64,000 nt of DNA from NCBI GenBank assembly GCA_029959085.1, contig JARWIR010000016.1:6431441-6495440 (forward strand), written 5' to 3'. This DNA is from Nemophila menziesii. Taxonomy: Eukaryota > Streptophyta > Magnoliopsida > Boraginales > Hydrophyllaceae. The position numbers and the translations under genes are program-made. Shown piece after piece: positions 1 through 11,031 of the stretch; position 1 is the first letter of the stretch, and the number at the start of each line of letters is the position of its first letter. Under the pieces are notes generated by a model. It ran no database searches and was not told the DNA's origin. It saw nothing but the letters and a program-made list of their open reading frames with translations.

Positions 1-690
1 TCTATTTTGTATCGTGTGACGATGATAGTTTTGGGTCATGCTAAGAATGTCTTTGGGTGTTGATTATTTTAGTATCTTTTCATTATAAAAAGAGATGTGA
101 TTGAGAGAAACAATGATTTTTTTATTCTGATATGTGTTAAGGTGTGGATTTGGTTAAAATAACAATAAGGGATAAAATTGTAGAATCAACAAATTTTAAA
201 AAACAAAGTAGTATTTTGTGGATATATTTATGAGTTATTGACATAGAGAGATCAAAACATCCACGATAGTTGTGTGAACAGAGGTTACAATGTGGATATA
301 ATTGTTAAAATGGTTAGAATGGTATTCGTTATTATATATAGAGATAAAAAATTACATTTAATGTAATTATAAATTTATGTAAGAGTTGAGTCAGATGGTT
401 TTTGGCATCTGTTAAAATGCTTATTTTGTAGTCGTGTGTTGAAGATAGTATGGCACATACTAAGAATGTATTAAATATTGATTATATTAGTTTCTTTTGA
501 TCATGAATAAAGTTATAATTGAGATTAACAATGGTTTATTTATTAATGTGTTAAGGTATGGACTTGGTTAAATCGATCATAGGAGATGAAATTGTTTGAT
601 AATTTATAAAATTAGTGTTTGGTGTATGTGTGTATGTGTGTATATATATATATTATGAGATATTGATATAGAGAGATCATAGTTTCTCCG
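1..690. repeat. Diverged tandem duplication (~420-bp period)
   Basis: The stretch 1-266 and the stretch from about 419 to 690 share the same order of short blocks: TATTTTGTA near the start, GATAGT, CTAAGAATGT, TTGATTAT, GTGTTAAGGT, TTGGTTAAA and finally ATAGAGAGATCA. The copies are diverged by many substitutions and small indels. The second copy carries a short TG/TA run near 625-652. No coding capacity is visible. The left edge is cut by the window, so a longer array may extend outside it. Confidence 0.6.
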
Positions 691-2895
691 CATACCAAAA
701 TATAAACTTTTCTCACAAGATGACTAATAATCTTGCTTCAAGCATAAAAAGGAGGTCCAATGCATGTTATCCAACAATAATGACAATATTAATCATAACA
801 TCGTTACAATGCCTATCAACAATGGTGTTGGATTTTTATAAAGAGGAAAATTCTTTTGAAATTGGTTTAAGTGTGAGATTCAAGAGGTAAATGCATAAGG
901 CTTTAAAGGAAACTTACACTCTATGCCTAGGTCCTCAAGAAGGATTAAAAACAAATCTAAGAATACTTTCCAATTATTTCACGAACGCAAGGAAAAATAA
1001 TTTAGAAGTTTCACTAAAGTGCACCTGGGAAGTCTCATCCATCCTAGGCCTCAAGCGATTAACCATGTTCAATTTTAACCTTTTCATGGGATAAGGGAAG
1101 AAAAACTAATTGGTTATTCCATGTGCATCAGTACCCTTGGACATATAAGTATGAAAGAGTTTAACTTGTAAAAAAGTTAGCTTTCTTAGTACTAGACATC
1201 ATAACTAAACTTAGTCCATCAATTGATAGATAGGTATGTACTGAAGAAAAGGCTTGTGATATAGACACCAATAAATCTATGTAATTACTTAGTACATATA
1301 TTAGTTAGATTTAGTTAGAGTAAGTCAATGTCCCATAGGTACTGCGTGTAAGAGGTATAAGTGAAGATTGAAGTTTTTCAAGACTAATCTTGTATGTTGA
1401 GTATGTGACTATGTCTTGGTCACATTAAACCAAGAGCCAGTATGCCCTTAACAAATTCTTGTTCCATTTTTCACAAAGAGAATGCTTTGCCGAAAAGAGA
1501 AAGATACCATCTACCCATCATGAACATTCTTGAAATAGTTTCTCAATTTTAACATAAATTCCCAACTCTAGAATAGATGATTTTGTTGTGTCGGTCGGGG
1601 AATAGTTGGATCCTTATCTAGCAATTCTAGAAGTTGGTCTATTATCCATAGTGTATCCATAACTACATGTATATGTACAAGAATATGCACACTATTTTGG
1701 ATTTGAAACCTTGTATTATACATGGAAGCTTATAAGGTAGATGAAGAAGTGAAGGATTTCTAAAGAAAATTAACTATTTTGCAAATGTTTCACCTCTCCA
1801 GAAAAATTGCTAAGGGAGATAAGTAAGATGACGTATCCGAAAACCTCATTAAAATAAATCATGACTTCACCCTCATGATAGATACCCATGAGTATTCTTT
1901 CGTAGTTTAAAATTTGAAAAATGCACTAATGCAAGGAGACGAGTTAGTAACTGAGTAACATATGCATGGTTTTTCACCTTAGCAGGAATCCTTATATATA
2001 TATGATGGGAATGATTAATTGACCTAATTGCAATCAAGCACACCACCATCAATGTCGTGAGTGTTTAGTGACCGATTAGCATGTGTGCTATCCTTTTATA
2101 TTCTAAATTTGCAACATACGACTATTATTTAGCATACATGTCGTTGCCTTATGGGTTGCCACTCTAGCAAACATTGACATTAAGACAAACTGTACACATA
2201 ATCTAACATTCCTAAGAAGTTTGTTGTAATTATAATTATCCGTCATAATTTGGGTATATGTAGGTATATAGAATATTACCTAGAACACTATACATTAAAG
2301 ACACAGTTACATTAAGGTGATTTAATTTATTTTCATTCTAAAAAATTTATAAAACAATTAATTCAGTATATTCCTTCAAGTAATTTTTTTGGGGCTCATT
2401 CATTAATACTTTACTGACTTGAGCGTCAAATTTATACCCGGTCCCTACTCTCATGTGTTCTAACTCTTTAATTCATTTTGCAAGAGAAGCAACAAGGGTA
2501 CAAGTAGTCTTTTAAATAAATTATGCATGACCTCCCTCAAATAAGTTTAAGAGACACATTTTGTGCACTATCAGGGACCTTTATGTAATCTTCCTCATTA
2601 TCAACCAACAAAGTGAATTTTGACCTAGAGTTCGTTGCTACAGTTTATATCCCTCAATCGGCTATCTCTCTAGGGTGGACCATTCAGACCACCATGTTTT
2701 TCCATTATCATCCATTCCCCATACACTAGATCCTTTTCTAGCCCATTAGTTGGAAACTTCAAAGGTTCTTCATATGTAGGAATTCATATTGCCTCTTCCA
2801 AATCTTGATTCTTGTGAACCTTGCAAATCTTTTATCTATTCATAAACTTTCAGCACTCATAGATTATTAAGTTCAAAATCGAAAAGGCCATCCCA
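691..2895. other. Intergenic, no gene recognised
   Basis: AT-rich DNA with stops in all frames. The longest open stretch (891-1094, 67 codons) resembles nothing I recognise and has no splice context. It is probably old repeat debris. Confidence 0.5.
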
Positions 2896-2905
2896 AACTA
2901 GTTTC

Positions 2906-3355
2906 TTTTTTTTGTCATTAAAAAAGATTACAACCTACATAAAGCTAACTTATCAATCCAAACAGAAATGTCAAGGATAGACATAGATTGACATGAAGTG
3001 ATTTCTATATTACTCCTAGTAAGCTTAGCAGCTTTATCAGTCAAATGATTAAAATCTCTCTTGATATGTATGATTTTCCATGATGGAAATCTCTTCAGCC
3101 AGCTTAGTGCTTCACTAACAATTGGTCTGATCCTCCAATTGGAAACACCACCATCTAAAATACCTTGAACTACCTCAAGGTTATCAGAGTAGAACGAGCT
3201 ACTCCGGTAATTGAGATCTGCAGCAAACCTCATGGCCTGAAGAACGGCCCACGCTTCTCCCTCGGTAATAGAGTTAACTCTGTCCCTTTTTATAACTTTA
3301 TGTTTAATGATTTCATCCTTATTAATACCAATCGAGGCGATGCCAGTAGGTTCCT
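2906..3355 (-). mobile_element. 5'-truncated LINE (L1-type) with target-site duplication
   Basis: A 450-bp non-LTR retrotransposon tail on the minus strand. It keeps only the RNase H end of ORF2, the 3' UTR and a poly-A tract (top-strand T run at 2906-2913). It is flanked by the direct repeat AACTAGTTTC at 2896-2905 and 3356-3365, which I read as the target-site duplication. The 3' end reads AATGACAAAAAAAA, the same ending as the larger LINE at 21785-24923, so both probably belong to one lineage mobilised by the same reverse transcriptase. The breakpoint in the coding region is typical of 5' truncation during target-primed reverse transcription. Confidence 0.8.
2928..3355 (-). pseudogene. LINE ORF2 C-terminal RNase H-like fragment
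   Basis: The reading frame is open from the 5' breakpoint at 3355 to a stop at 2928. It encodes a plant LINE-type RNase H domain: GIASIGIN, then EGEAWAVLQAMR, YSDNLEVVQ, WRIRPIVSEAL and HIKRDFNHLTDKAAK. The same motif order is seen in the RNase H domain at 21806-22639 (EGEAWAIVQAM, YTDNLEIAQ, WRIKPIIEII, HIRRDRNVLADNYAK). The domain lacks its first beta strand and first catalytic Asp because the insertion is 5'-truncated there. The upstream in-frame stop lies in flanking DNA and is not a mutation of the element. It is non-functional. Confidence 0.8.
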
Positions 3356-3365
3356 AACTAGTTTC

Positions 3366-6300
3366 ACTCATGACTCCTTTATTCTACTCTTTTTCAATAA
3401 AGTTAATAATATTTATATTACATGGTTTATGATAAGGTTGCCTCCCAAATCACACACATAATTTAAAATTTATCTACTCTTTAACAATATATATGGCATT
3501 TCAATCTTTATTTATCAAAATAATTTGTATGGTTTTATCTTGAGGTTTTATGATTTTAAAAGTAAAGAAAAAAAGTTTATGGAGTGAGAATCAAGAAGGT
3601 AGTAGTGTATAGATATAACATATGATATGTGGGATATTCAAATGGGTTTGTTGTGTGGAGAAGACGATGTTCAACATCTATATAATTAGGTAAAATTTGG
3701 TATAGTTAGTCTCCTTCAAGATGATGTGAATACACAATATGGTATGTTGTTGCAACTCTGTTATTTTGAAAACTTATTATTTCTTCAAAAAGAATTATTT
3801 TTAACCACGTGAATATGTTTATTTTTCATAATACTTGATTTAAGTAGTAGTATTATAAAATTAGGTTCTTCATATATGTTAATAGTAATTATTTACGAAA
3901 CTTTACTATAAATTTAGGAATGTAATTTGAAATTACATTTCAAAAATTTATTATGTTATACAATGTGAATATCTGATATATAATTGGTGGTTAGTTAGTG
4001 CAGAATAAGTTCTAAGTGTACTTTGTCCAATTTTAGGATTTGGTAACTCAATTTAATGAACTATTTAGACTCTTGCATTGAATTATATACCCAAATATTA
4101 TTCTCATTTTATGGTTATATGATATATCCATATGTATATGGTTATATTTGTGCTCAAATTCTCTACTCTTTCACTAACTTATTTTCCCAGAGCTTATTCT
4201 CATTATAATTGCCTTATTCTTGGTTACAAATTATCTATGTTTACTTTTTATCATTCAACAATTATCCTTTGTTTTGAAGTATAAGGGAAACGATGAGGTA
4301 ATTTACACTACACTTATGTTGAGGAAATATGGGACTTGCTGCAAGTGTAAAGTTTGTTTTTTCAATAACATAAAGTAAGTGAGTATTTTTTCCACATGGA
4401 TTGATGAGGGGTTAGCGTATAAATAACTATTATGAAACTAAAACAGAAGTAAAATTAAATGGCATTAGTTTTCAAATTACTATTAAAACTACAAAAGAGA
4501 TAATGAGAAAACGTGTAGATAATGGTAAAATGAAATACTATATGTATTCATATAATTCTCACCAGTTTGTTGTAGTAAAACGGTAATCTAAAATAGGTGT
4601 GCTAAAGAATTATCAAATACAAGGTTTAACTACTGGGAATCCAATATTCTTCTTAGATTGTATTTAAAGTATCTACGGCTAAAGAGGAAACCAATTAACT
4701 CTAAGTTAGGTTTCCGTGATGACCAAATATAGTCTAGAAAGTGATTAAGAACCTACCCATATAACAACAACAAACCTCGTAAGCGTATAAATAATTACTA
4801 ATTTCTACTATGATTTATGATTCCAAGGGTCGAGATATATTCATTTTTCCAAATTCCCCCATAACAAAAAGGTTAATCTTCGTGACAGTAGCTAAGGGTA
4901 ACTAAATATTGGGAATCACTCTTATTAATAACATTTTAAGGACAGTCAATAATCATAAATTATGAATTCAATCATAATTATACAATCAGATCTTCTTGGT
5001 TGTTAGGCAGAACAAGATTATCCCCAATAGAGATCTTTTATGAAAAATACCTAAAAACAAACATGGTTGGTTCACAATAGAAGTCTTTGGGATAAATTAT
5101 CGCATCCTACGCGTATGACAAGCATGACTCATAGTCTGATCTTTTGAAAAAATAACATAAAATAAAAGTAAACAATTACCTGAATTCCAGAGAGTAAGAC
5201 TCCTAAATATTGCTAAGAATAGTCTTGTTTCTTTGAAGTATAAGAAATAAATTTACCTAAGTCTATATTTATAATATAGAAATATAAACTATACTAAACT
5301 ACTCCAGAATGATACTTATCCTATGTCAAATCAAATAATAGTAAGTTCTGAAAGGAAATCCATAAAATCCAGCATTCTGATATGTGTGCGCATTGTCGAC
5401 GTGGCACTGCAAATCGAGAATTCTATACTTTGTTGTCCATGGTCCAACAATTGTTCTTGAGGTATAAGGCTCATATAATAGGTACCACCTAACTCAAAGG
5501 ATGAAGTCCATCGTGAGATAGATCAATGCTTCTTGAGATATACAAAGAGAAGAATGAGTAGTTGTGTAGCTACTCATAGCACTTTGTAAGCGCAGCTTAT
5601 GAGGAAAAAGTCCATGATAACACCATCAAACGGGTGTCTTATACCAATAGATTGAAAAGTAGAGAATTAAATATACATCTCGCTACCATACTAGATTAAC
5701 TCTAGCTTATATACTCGCAGAGTCTAATACATATATGGAGGTTGAGGATATTGTTGCTCATTTAAGGTAGTCGCCTGACACTTATGAAAATATACATTTT
5801 CACAAAGGGTAAGAAAAATTAATCCCATCCCCAAAGGAAAATATCAAACGTGCGAATCGAGGGGGATATTGAGACAATTTCAAAATTTCTCACTAGAAAG
5901 AACATCCAAAATTCAAATTATCGCAAATAATTGCTCCTCGTAAAATATTATATATGATCAAGTGTGATCAGAATGTTCGGTGGACACAAAAACACATAAG
6001 GAATCCTGATAAGAGGGACAAGACTCGTTATTCCCATTTCTATCGAGATTTTGGGAATGAATTCAATTAATGTCAGATGCTCATCAACAATATACAATGG
6101 TTGGAAAATTTAGGGAATTTACCTTATCCATTATATGGGTTAACAATGACCCAAATAAAACTTGATCAGCAAACCCTGTTAGACGATAAAGGTCCCCACC
6201 ATTAAAACATAAACGAGAATCAAGGACATGCATAACCCAGATCAAGGATGATGAAGCCACATTCATGAGAGAAACCGTCACAAGGGCGATGATCGCGACA

Positions 6301-7860
6301 ACCCCTTAGCCAGAGGTTTTAACTTAAAAGTTAATGATGTTTCACATTAATATGGTATTATTACTTATTATTTAAGACATGTTTGATCAATTTTACCTCT
6401 TTAATTGGTGAAATTTATGGTTTATCGGTAAATGGATATTTCTATCCCTTGAATAGGAACTGGATTTGAAATAAGTATATTGTATCCATTTTAGGAAAGC
6501 ATGAATTTCAACAGCTTCTACAACTGAAAGCGTAAAGCAAAATTGAACTTATACCAAAAGAGGAACACTTGGATCAACCAGGTTGGTCCATAAGAAGATG
6601 ATTTTGTCCATATCAAGGTCCAAGTCAATATTAGTTACTCAAAAAAAATGAAAATGATCCAAGAAGAAGAAAAGTGAAGAATAGAATGGAAGAAAATAAG
6701 ATAAAAATAAGAAAAGATGATAAACACAAAAGACAAACATAATTACTTAATTTATTAGTTATTCATTAGAGTATTAGACCTACTTTATCTATAATTATAT
6801 TTCCTATAAATAGAACAATACTATATCAGAATAAAGCTATTATGTTTTTATGAGTAGTTAAACACCATAAATTAATGTGTTTTAGAGTAGGATTTATGTA
6901 TTAATGATTCACTGAGTATGAACACATAGGATGTCTATTGAGTATTTATTTACCATCACTGAAACATTTTAACAAATAGCTTCTTTTAATCATACTATTG
7001 CTTCCTACCTGCTTGCTCGGCAACACTAGTTAGTAAGACGCAAAAGGTTATAGTGTAGGCGATTCTCAATAGGATTGGCTTCACGACATTAGCCTCTCGC
7101 TTGAATAAGGGTTAGATAGGGAAGAATGGATAAGAGAGAAACAATGTTTTAATGATGACAATGTTGAAAATGAAGGCTTGTCTTCAAAATGTTAGTTAAT
7201 TCCTTTGACAGTCAGGTAAGTACTTTGGACTTCTGACATATTCATATGACATGGTAGTAAAACCTAATTTGAAATAAATCATCCCGATATAGATTTATAA
7301 TCAATACCATATTTAGAATCATAATCAATAAACCAAAAAAAAACCACTTTAGTAGAATTAGAACTAGTAATTAACTAAGTCATCCCAATTTTTTTAAGGT
7401 TCAGCGCTTGACATCACATAGTGATAAATAGGATTTATAAATAGTAAAATTGACAATATCTTATAAATTTCAACTCGTTCAAAACGTGTTTTTCTTAATT
7501 GCAAGACTAGATTGTTGCACCTATACAACAAATATATTCTAGTCCGTACTTTCCCTTGGGAAAAATCCATCCTAGGCTTCCCATTACATGCAAAGATTAT
7601 GCATTATCTTGGAAATAAAAGAGAATCCTTTTGTAGTCATTTTATTCAATAAAAAACAATTTTAAAGTGATTCCATCTTGTTATCCTAACATGCTATATT
7701 ATGGCTGAAAATCGATAACAAAATAATACATGTTGAATATGCCTTATATTATAATGAAGCTGAGATTGGCAGTGTAATTTGCAAGTTTAAGAAAGTATAA
7801 AGACAATGGAGATGATGTAAAATATAATTGAAGAGGAGAGACAAAGTGAAGAAGACAAGA
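3366..7860. other. Intergenic, no gene; possible LTR-like stretch at 6540-7000
   Basis: No gene is recognised. Near 6780-6850 a TATA-like CTATAAATAGA is followed about 30 bp later by AATAAAG, an arrangement seen in LTR promoters with nearby polyadenylation signals. Without a second copy or a primer-binding site this remains only a suggestion. Small open frames such as 6084-6281 (-) have no recognisable content. Confidence 0.35.
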
Positions 7861-8420
7861 GCTAAGGAGATGAATAGATGAAGATTGAGTGAGTGAGTGC
7901 TTAGAAGTAAAGAAGATGATGTTTGAAACTTACAAAGAAGATGAGTGCTTAGAAGCTAAAGGATGGGAGCTTATAAAATGAAGAATGGGTGCTTGGAGTA
8001 TGATGCTTGGAGAGATAAGAAGAAGAGTATGTTGAGTATATATATGAGAGCGTCGATGATGAATAAGAGACTGGAAATAGAGTACTGGACCTCCAAAGAA
8101 ATAAAAAGCGAAATGCCTTAAGTGGACAGCTAAAGAAGACAAAGAAATATGAGAAGATCGAACCTCTGGAAATAAAGACTCGGCAGAATGCCTAAATGTA
8201 TTGGAGATTGGAGGTAAGAAGAAGCACAAACCAGACTTTTGAAGCAAGATAGTTGGAAGGCCTAAATCCCGTGGAGATTGGAGTTGCAAAGAAGTGAAGT
8301 CTGGACATCCTAAAATAGAACTAGGAGAAATGCCTAAACCTGTTGGAGAGTGAAGATATGAGAAGAAATTGGATAGCTAGAGTAAAAGGCACTGGATGCC
8401 CGATACACTTTATCATTAGA
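7860..8420. repeat. Purine-rich imperfect short repeats
   Basis: Purine-rich DNA in which GTGCTTAGAAG recurs (near 7897 and 7945), and GCCTAAA followed by TTGGAGA/GTGGAGA recurs three times (near 8190, 8260 and 8330). The open frame on the other strand at 7930-8289 is a pyrimidine-rich shadow of this composition and is not called as a gene. Confidence 0.4.
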
Positions 8421-8649
8421 CTTGAAGATTTGACACTAAGTGCATGGACGAATCTCATTAGAACAAGTATCTGATATGTTATATATAATGATTAGAAATG
8501 ACACAAATATAGTTGTTAGTGTACTATTTGTCAAGTATCCATTTGTGCCACATCACCAGACATCTAACCTAGAAGACATAAATGTATGCACGTTAAAAAA
8601 TCAGCCAACCAGAGAGCGACACGTAGACATAGACATTGGAAGGATTTCT

Positions 8650-9597
8650 GCCTGTAGATAGAGGCATTGTGTTACTCTATTAAGTGTCTATTTCTCTCTA
8701 CAAAATCAAATCTAAATAAGCTATTCTCAAGAGAGTCACAAAGAAATATTCCTCAAATATTTCTTTGTTTATTTCTAGCCTAAAAATGATTTTATAATTA
8801 AGTCGTTTAGGATTTTAGAGCTAGTCTAGGTATATCAGGTTAATCATAAACCCTATGATTTTGCTCCTGGTCTAGTGACAAGAGTGTGCTTCCATAGACT
8901 AGAAATGGGTGACTTAGAGCTTGTGTATGTCAGGCACATAGCTTAAAGTCGTATGGAGCATATATTGGTAAACTAGGGTAAAGATTGTCTACTAGTCCTT
9001 GTGTGGTGATTCACAAGATAAGGTTTCACAGGCTTGTGAATTGTTACAGTAGGAGTGGGGATTGTTTTCTTTTTATCCTAGTGTTTGAAACAACACTAGT
9101 GTGGTACTTAGAAATGAGATTTTGAAGAGGGTGTAAAGGTTTTTTCTCCCACCTTTGAGTGGCACAACAAGTTCTAGTGGAGGAGTTGAAATCTTTAGGG
9201 TGATTATACCTTAAATAGTGGATGTAGGCAAGGAAGGTCGAACCACTCTAAATTTTGTGATTGACTTCTATCCCCTAGCTCTTTACTTTTGTGCATATCA
9301 TATGTTTAATCTATTGCCTCTTTATTGCATTTATCTTTAAGCATAAAACTTTGCATGTTTAGTTCTTGTTAGTTTGTTTCATTTGATCTTTCGCTAGTGT
9401 TCTTCATAGAATATCATATATAAATTTTGATTGAGTATTTATAATCTTGTACCCTATCTCTAAGTGTTGTTCTAGCCACTCTATCTAAAGTTCATAAAGC
9501 TTGGATCTTTAGGTAGGATTAAGAGTTTGTTTTAAGTTAGATTAATACGCCTTGTCCTATTCACCCCCTTTCTAGGGTATTATATTGGGTTTCATAT
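8650..9597 (+). mobile_element. Copia-like (SIRE-type) LTR end and leader, relic
   Basis: The stretch ends with CCTATTCACCCCCTT near 9558-9572. It is preceded by T-rich DNA with GAACCACTCTAAATTTTGTG near 9242. Both resemble the 3' part of SIRE/Maximus-type copia LTRs as I know them. No reverse transcriptase or integrase follows. The assignment rests on remembered family style, not on a second copy in the window. Confidence 0.35.
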
Positions 9598-10960
9598 ATG
9601 ATCTATTCAGGCTTGATTCCACATTTGATGTTTCCAAGCACTTTGGCCAACATCAGTGGGTTAAACTTCTCGTCAGTTTTTCCAAAATCATTAGGTACAA
9701 TTTAAGAAACTTCAAACCTTTTAAGAGGGTCATCATGGAGATATCCTACCAACTAGGATAGGTTGAATGTGTTTTTTGTTATGCATTTCTTTTAAAGGAA
9801 GGCCCTTTTTGTAACTGCTTGCTTGTTTTGTTAATATATTCTAGTTTAACTAAAAAAAGAGATTCATCGCAGAAATTTTCCAGATGTAAAATATGGTGGT
9901 GGAAATTTTCCATTGGTGTAGTAGTATAGCTCAAAACGAAATGAAAGTGTATGTATTTTCCAAAAAAGAGATAACTTTAAATAGACATATATTAATTGTA
10001 ATATCAATAAAATATGGCATGTTAAACCAAGCGTGATTAAGCAATGTAAACTCATCATCAGGTGCTAGCCTAACCATTAGGCTATCACCGCCCAAAGATC
10101 ATCATCAATAGTTCTCGCAACTAACTGATGCACAATAACTCAAGGGGTTATGGTTAAAGAAAACGTACTTGATTTTGTTAACTTCTCCTGTAACGAGATA
10201 CATATTTAATAAGCCACACAAGAGATCAGAGATCAGTATACCTTAGTTTAGGCATGGTATAATTAAAAGGAAACGAGTACCACACAATAACTAGATAAAA
10301 CATTCTCTTATAACTCGTAAATAAGTCTCTTAATTGTATCTAGCAAACCGTGAAAATATTTATCAGAGTCTTTAGAAAGTTAGGATAGAAGAATGTTGTC
10401 ATTTACTCTTTCTTGTGGGAATGTTTTAGATTAACTATTTTAATACCATCAAACTGATGAGTTTTGCTAATGATTTTGTTCCTGAATGGTTTAAACCATG
10501 CCAACATTTATCATTGTTTCTGAATTTGTATCAACGAGACATACCGTTATCGAAAAACCATCTATTATATATCCAAAGATCACCAACAATATGTAGTATC
10601 AACATTTTCAAATCAGATTCAAAAAAATTTGAAATGATAAATAAAAAGAGATAAACTGAAGTTTTTAACCCATTATTGACTAATATAAGAAAAACAAGTA
10701 GATTATAACCTAAGAAGAGAAAACTCCATACAAGAAACTCAATTCAAGAGAAATTGAAGTTAGTAAATGTCTCTACGTGTATTCTCTACATTGATGATGG
10801 ACTTCGGAAAGACCTAGAACTATAACAAGATTAACTCTAAGTTATAAATCTCATATAGGACAATCCAACCGTATCATATTAAGCCTACTTTTCCTCAAAA
10901 GCTACCTTTGAACTCCCTTTTCCTGACAAAAACCAGGCTAGACCAATCCACAGTAAATCC
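9598..10960. other. Intergenic upstream of PP2C gene
   Basis: No gene seen. At 10048-10090 the minus strand reads like a tRNA A-box region (GATAGCCTAATGGTTAGGC), but no B box follows at the right distance, so it is at best a SINE head relic. Open frames at 9864-10058 and 10457-10654 have no recognisable content. Confidence 0.4.
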
Positions 10961-10967
10961 TACCCGG

Positions 10968-10980
10968 CATAAATAAATAG
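10968..10980 (+). promoter_or_regulatory. Putative TATA element of PP2C gene
   Basis: CATAAATAAATAG lies about 55-65 bp upstream of the chosen ATG at 11032, a plausible spacing for a short 5' UTR. It is weak on its own. Confidence 0.35.
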
Positions 10981-11031
10981 ACACACAACAACATATTATT
11001 TCTCAAAGTTTAGTGTTCGAATGCCGGAAGC

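Noticed and set aside
3354..3365. In-frame stop upstream of the LINE RNase H fragment at 3355 taken as a mutation
   Set aside because: The stop lies in the flanking target duplication outside the element.
10048..10095. tRNA-like A-box sequence
   Set aside because: No B box at the proper distance; too short to call a SINE.
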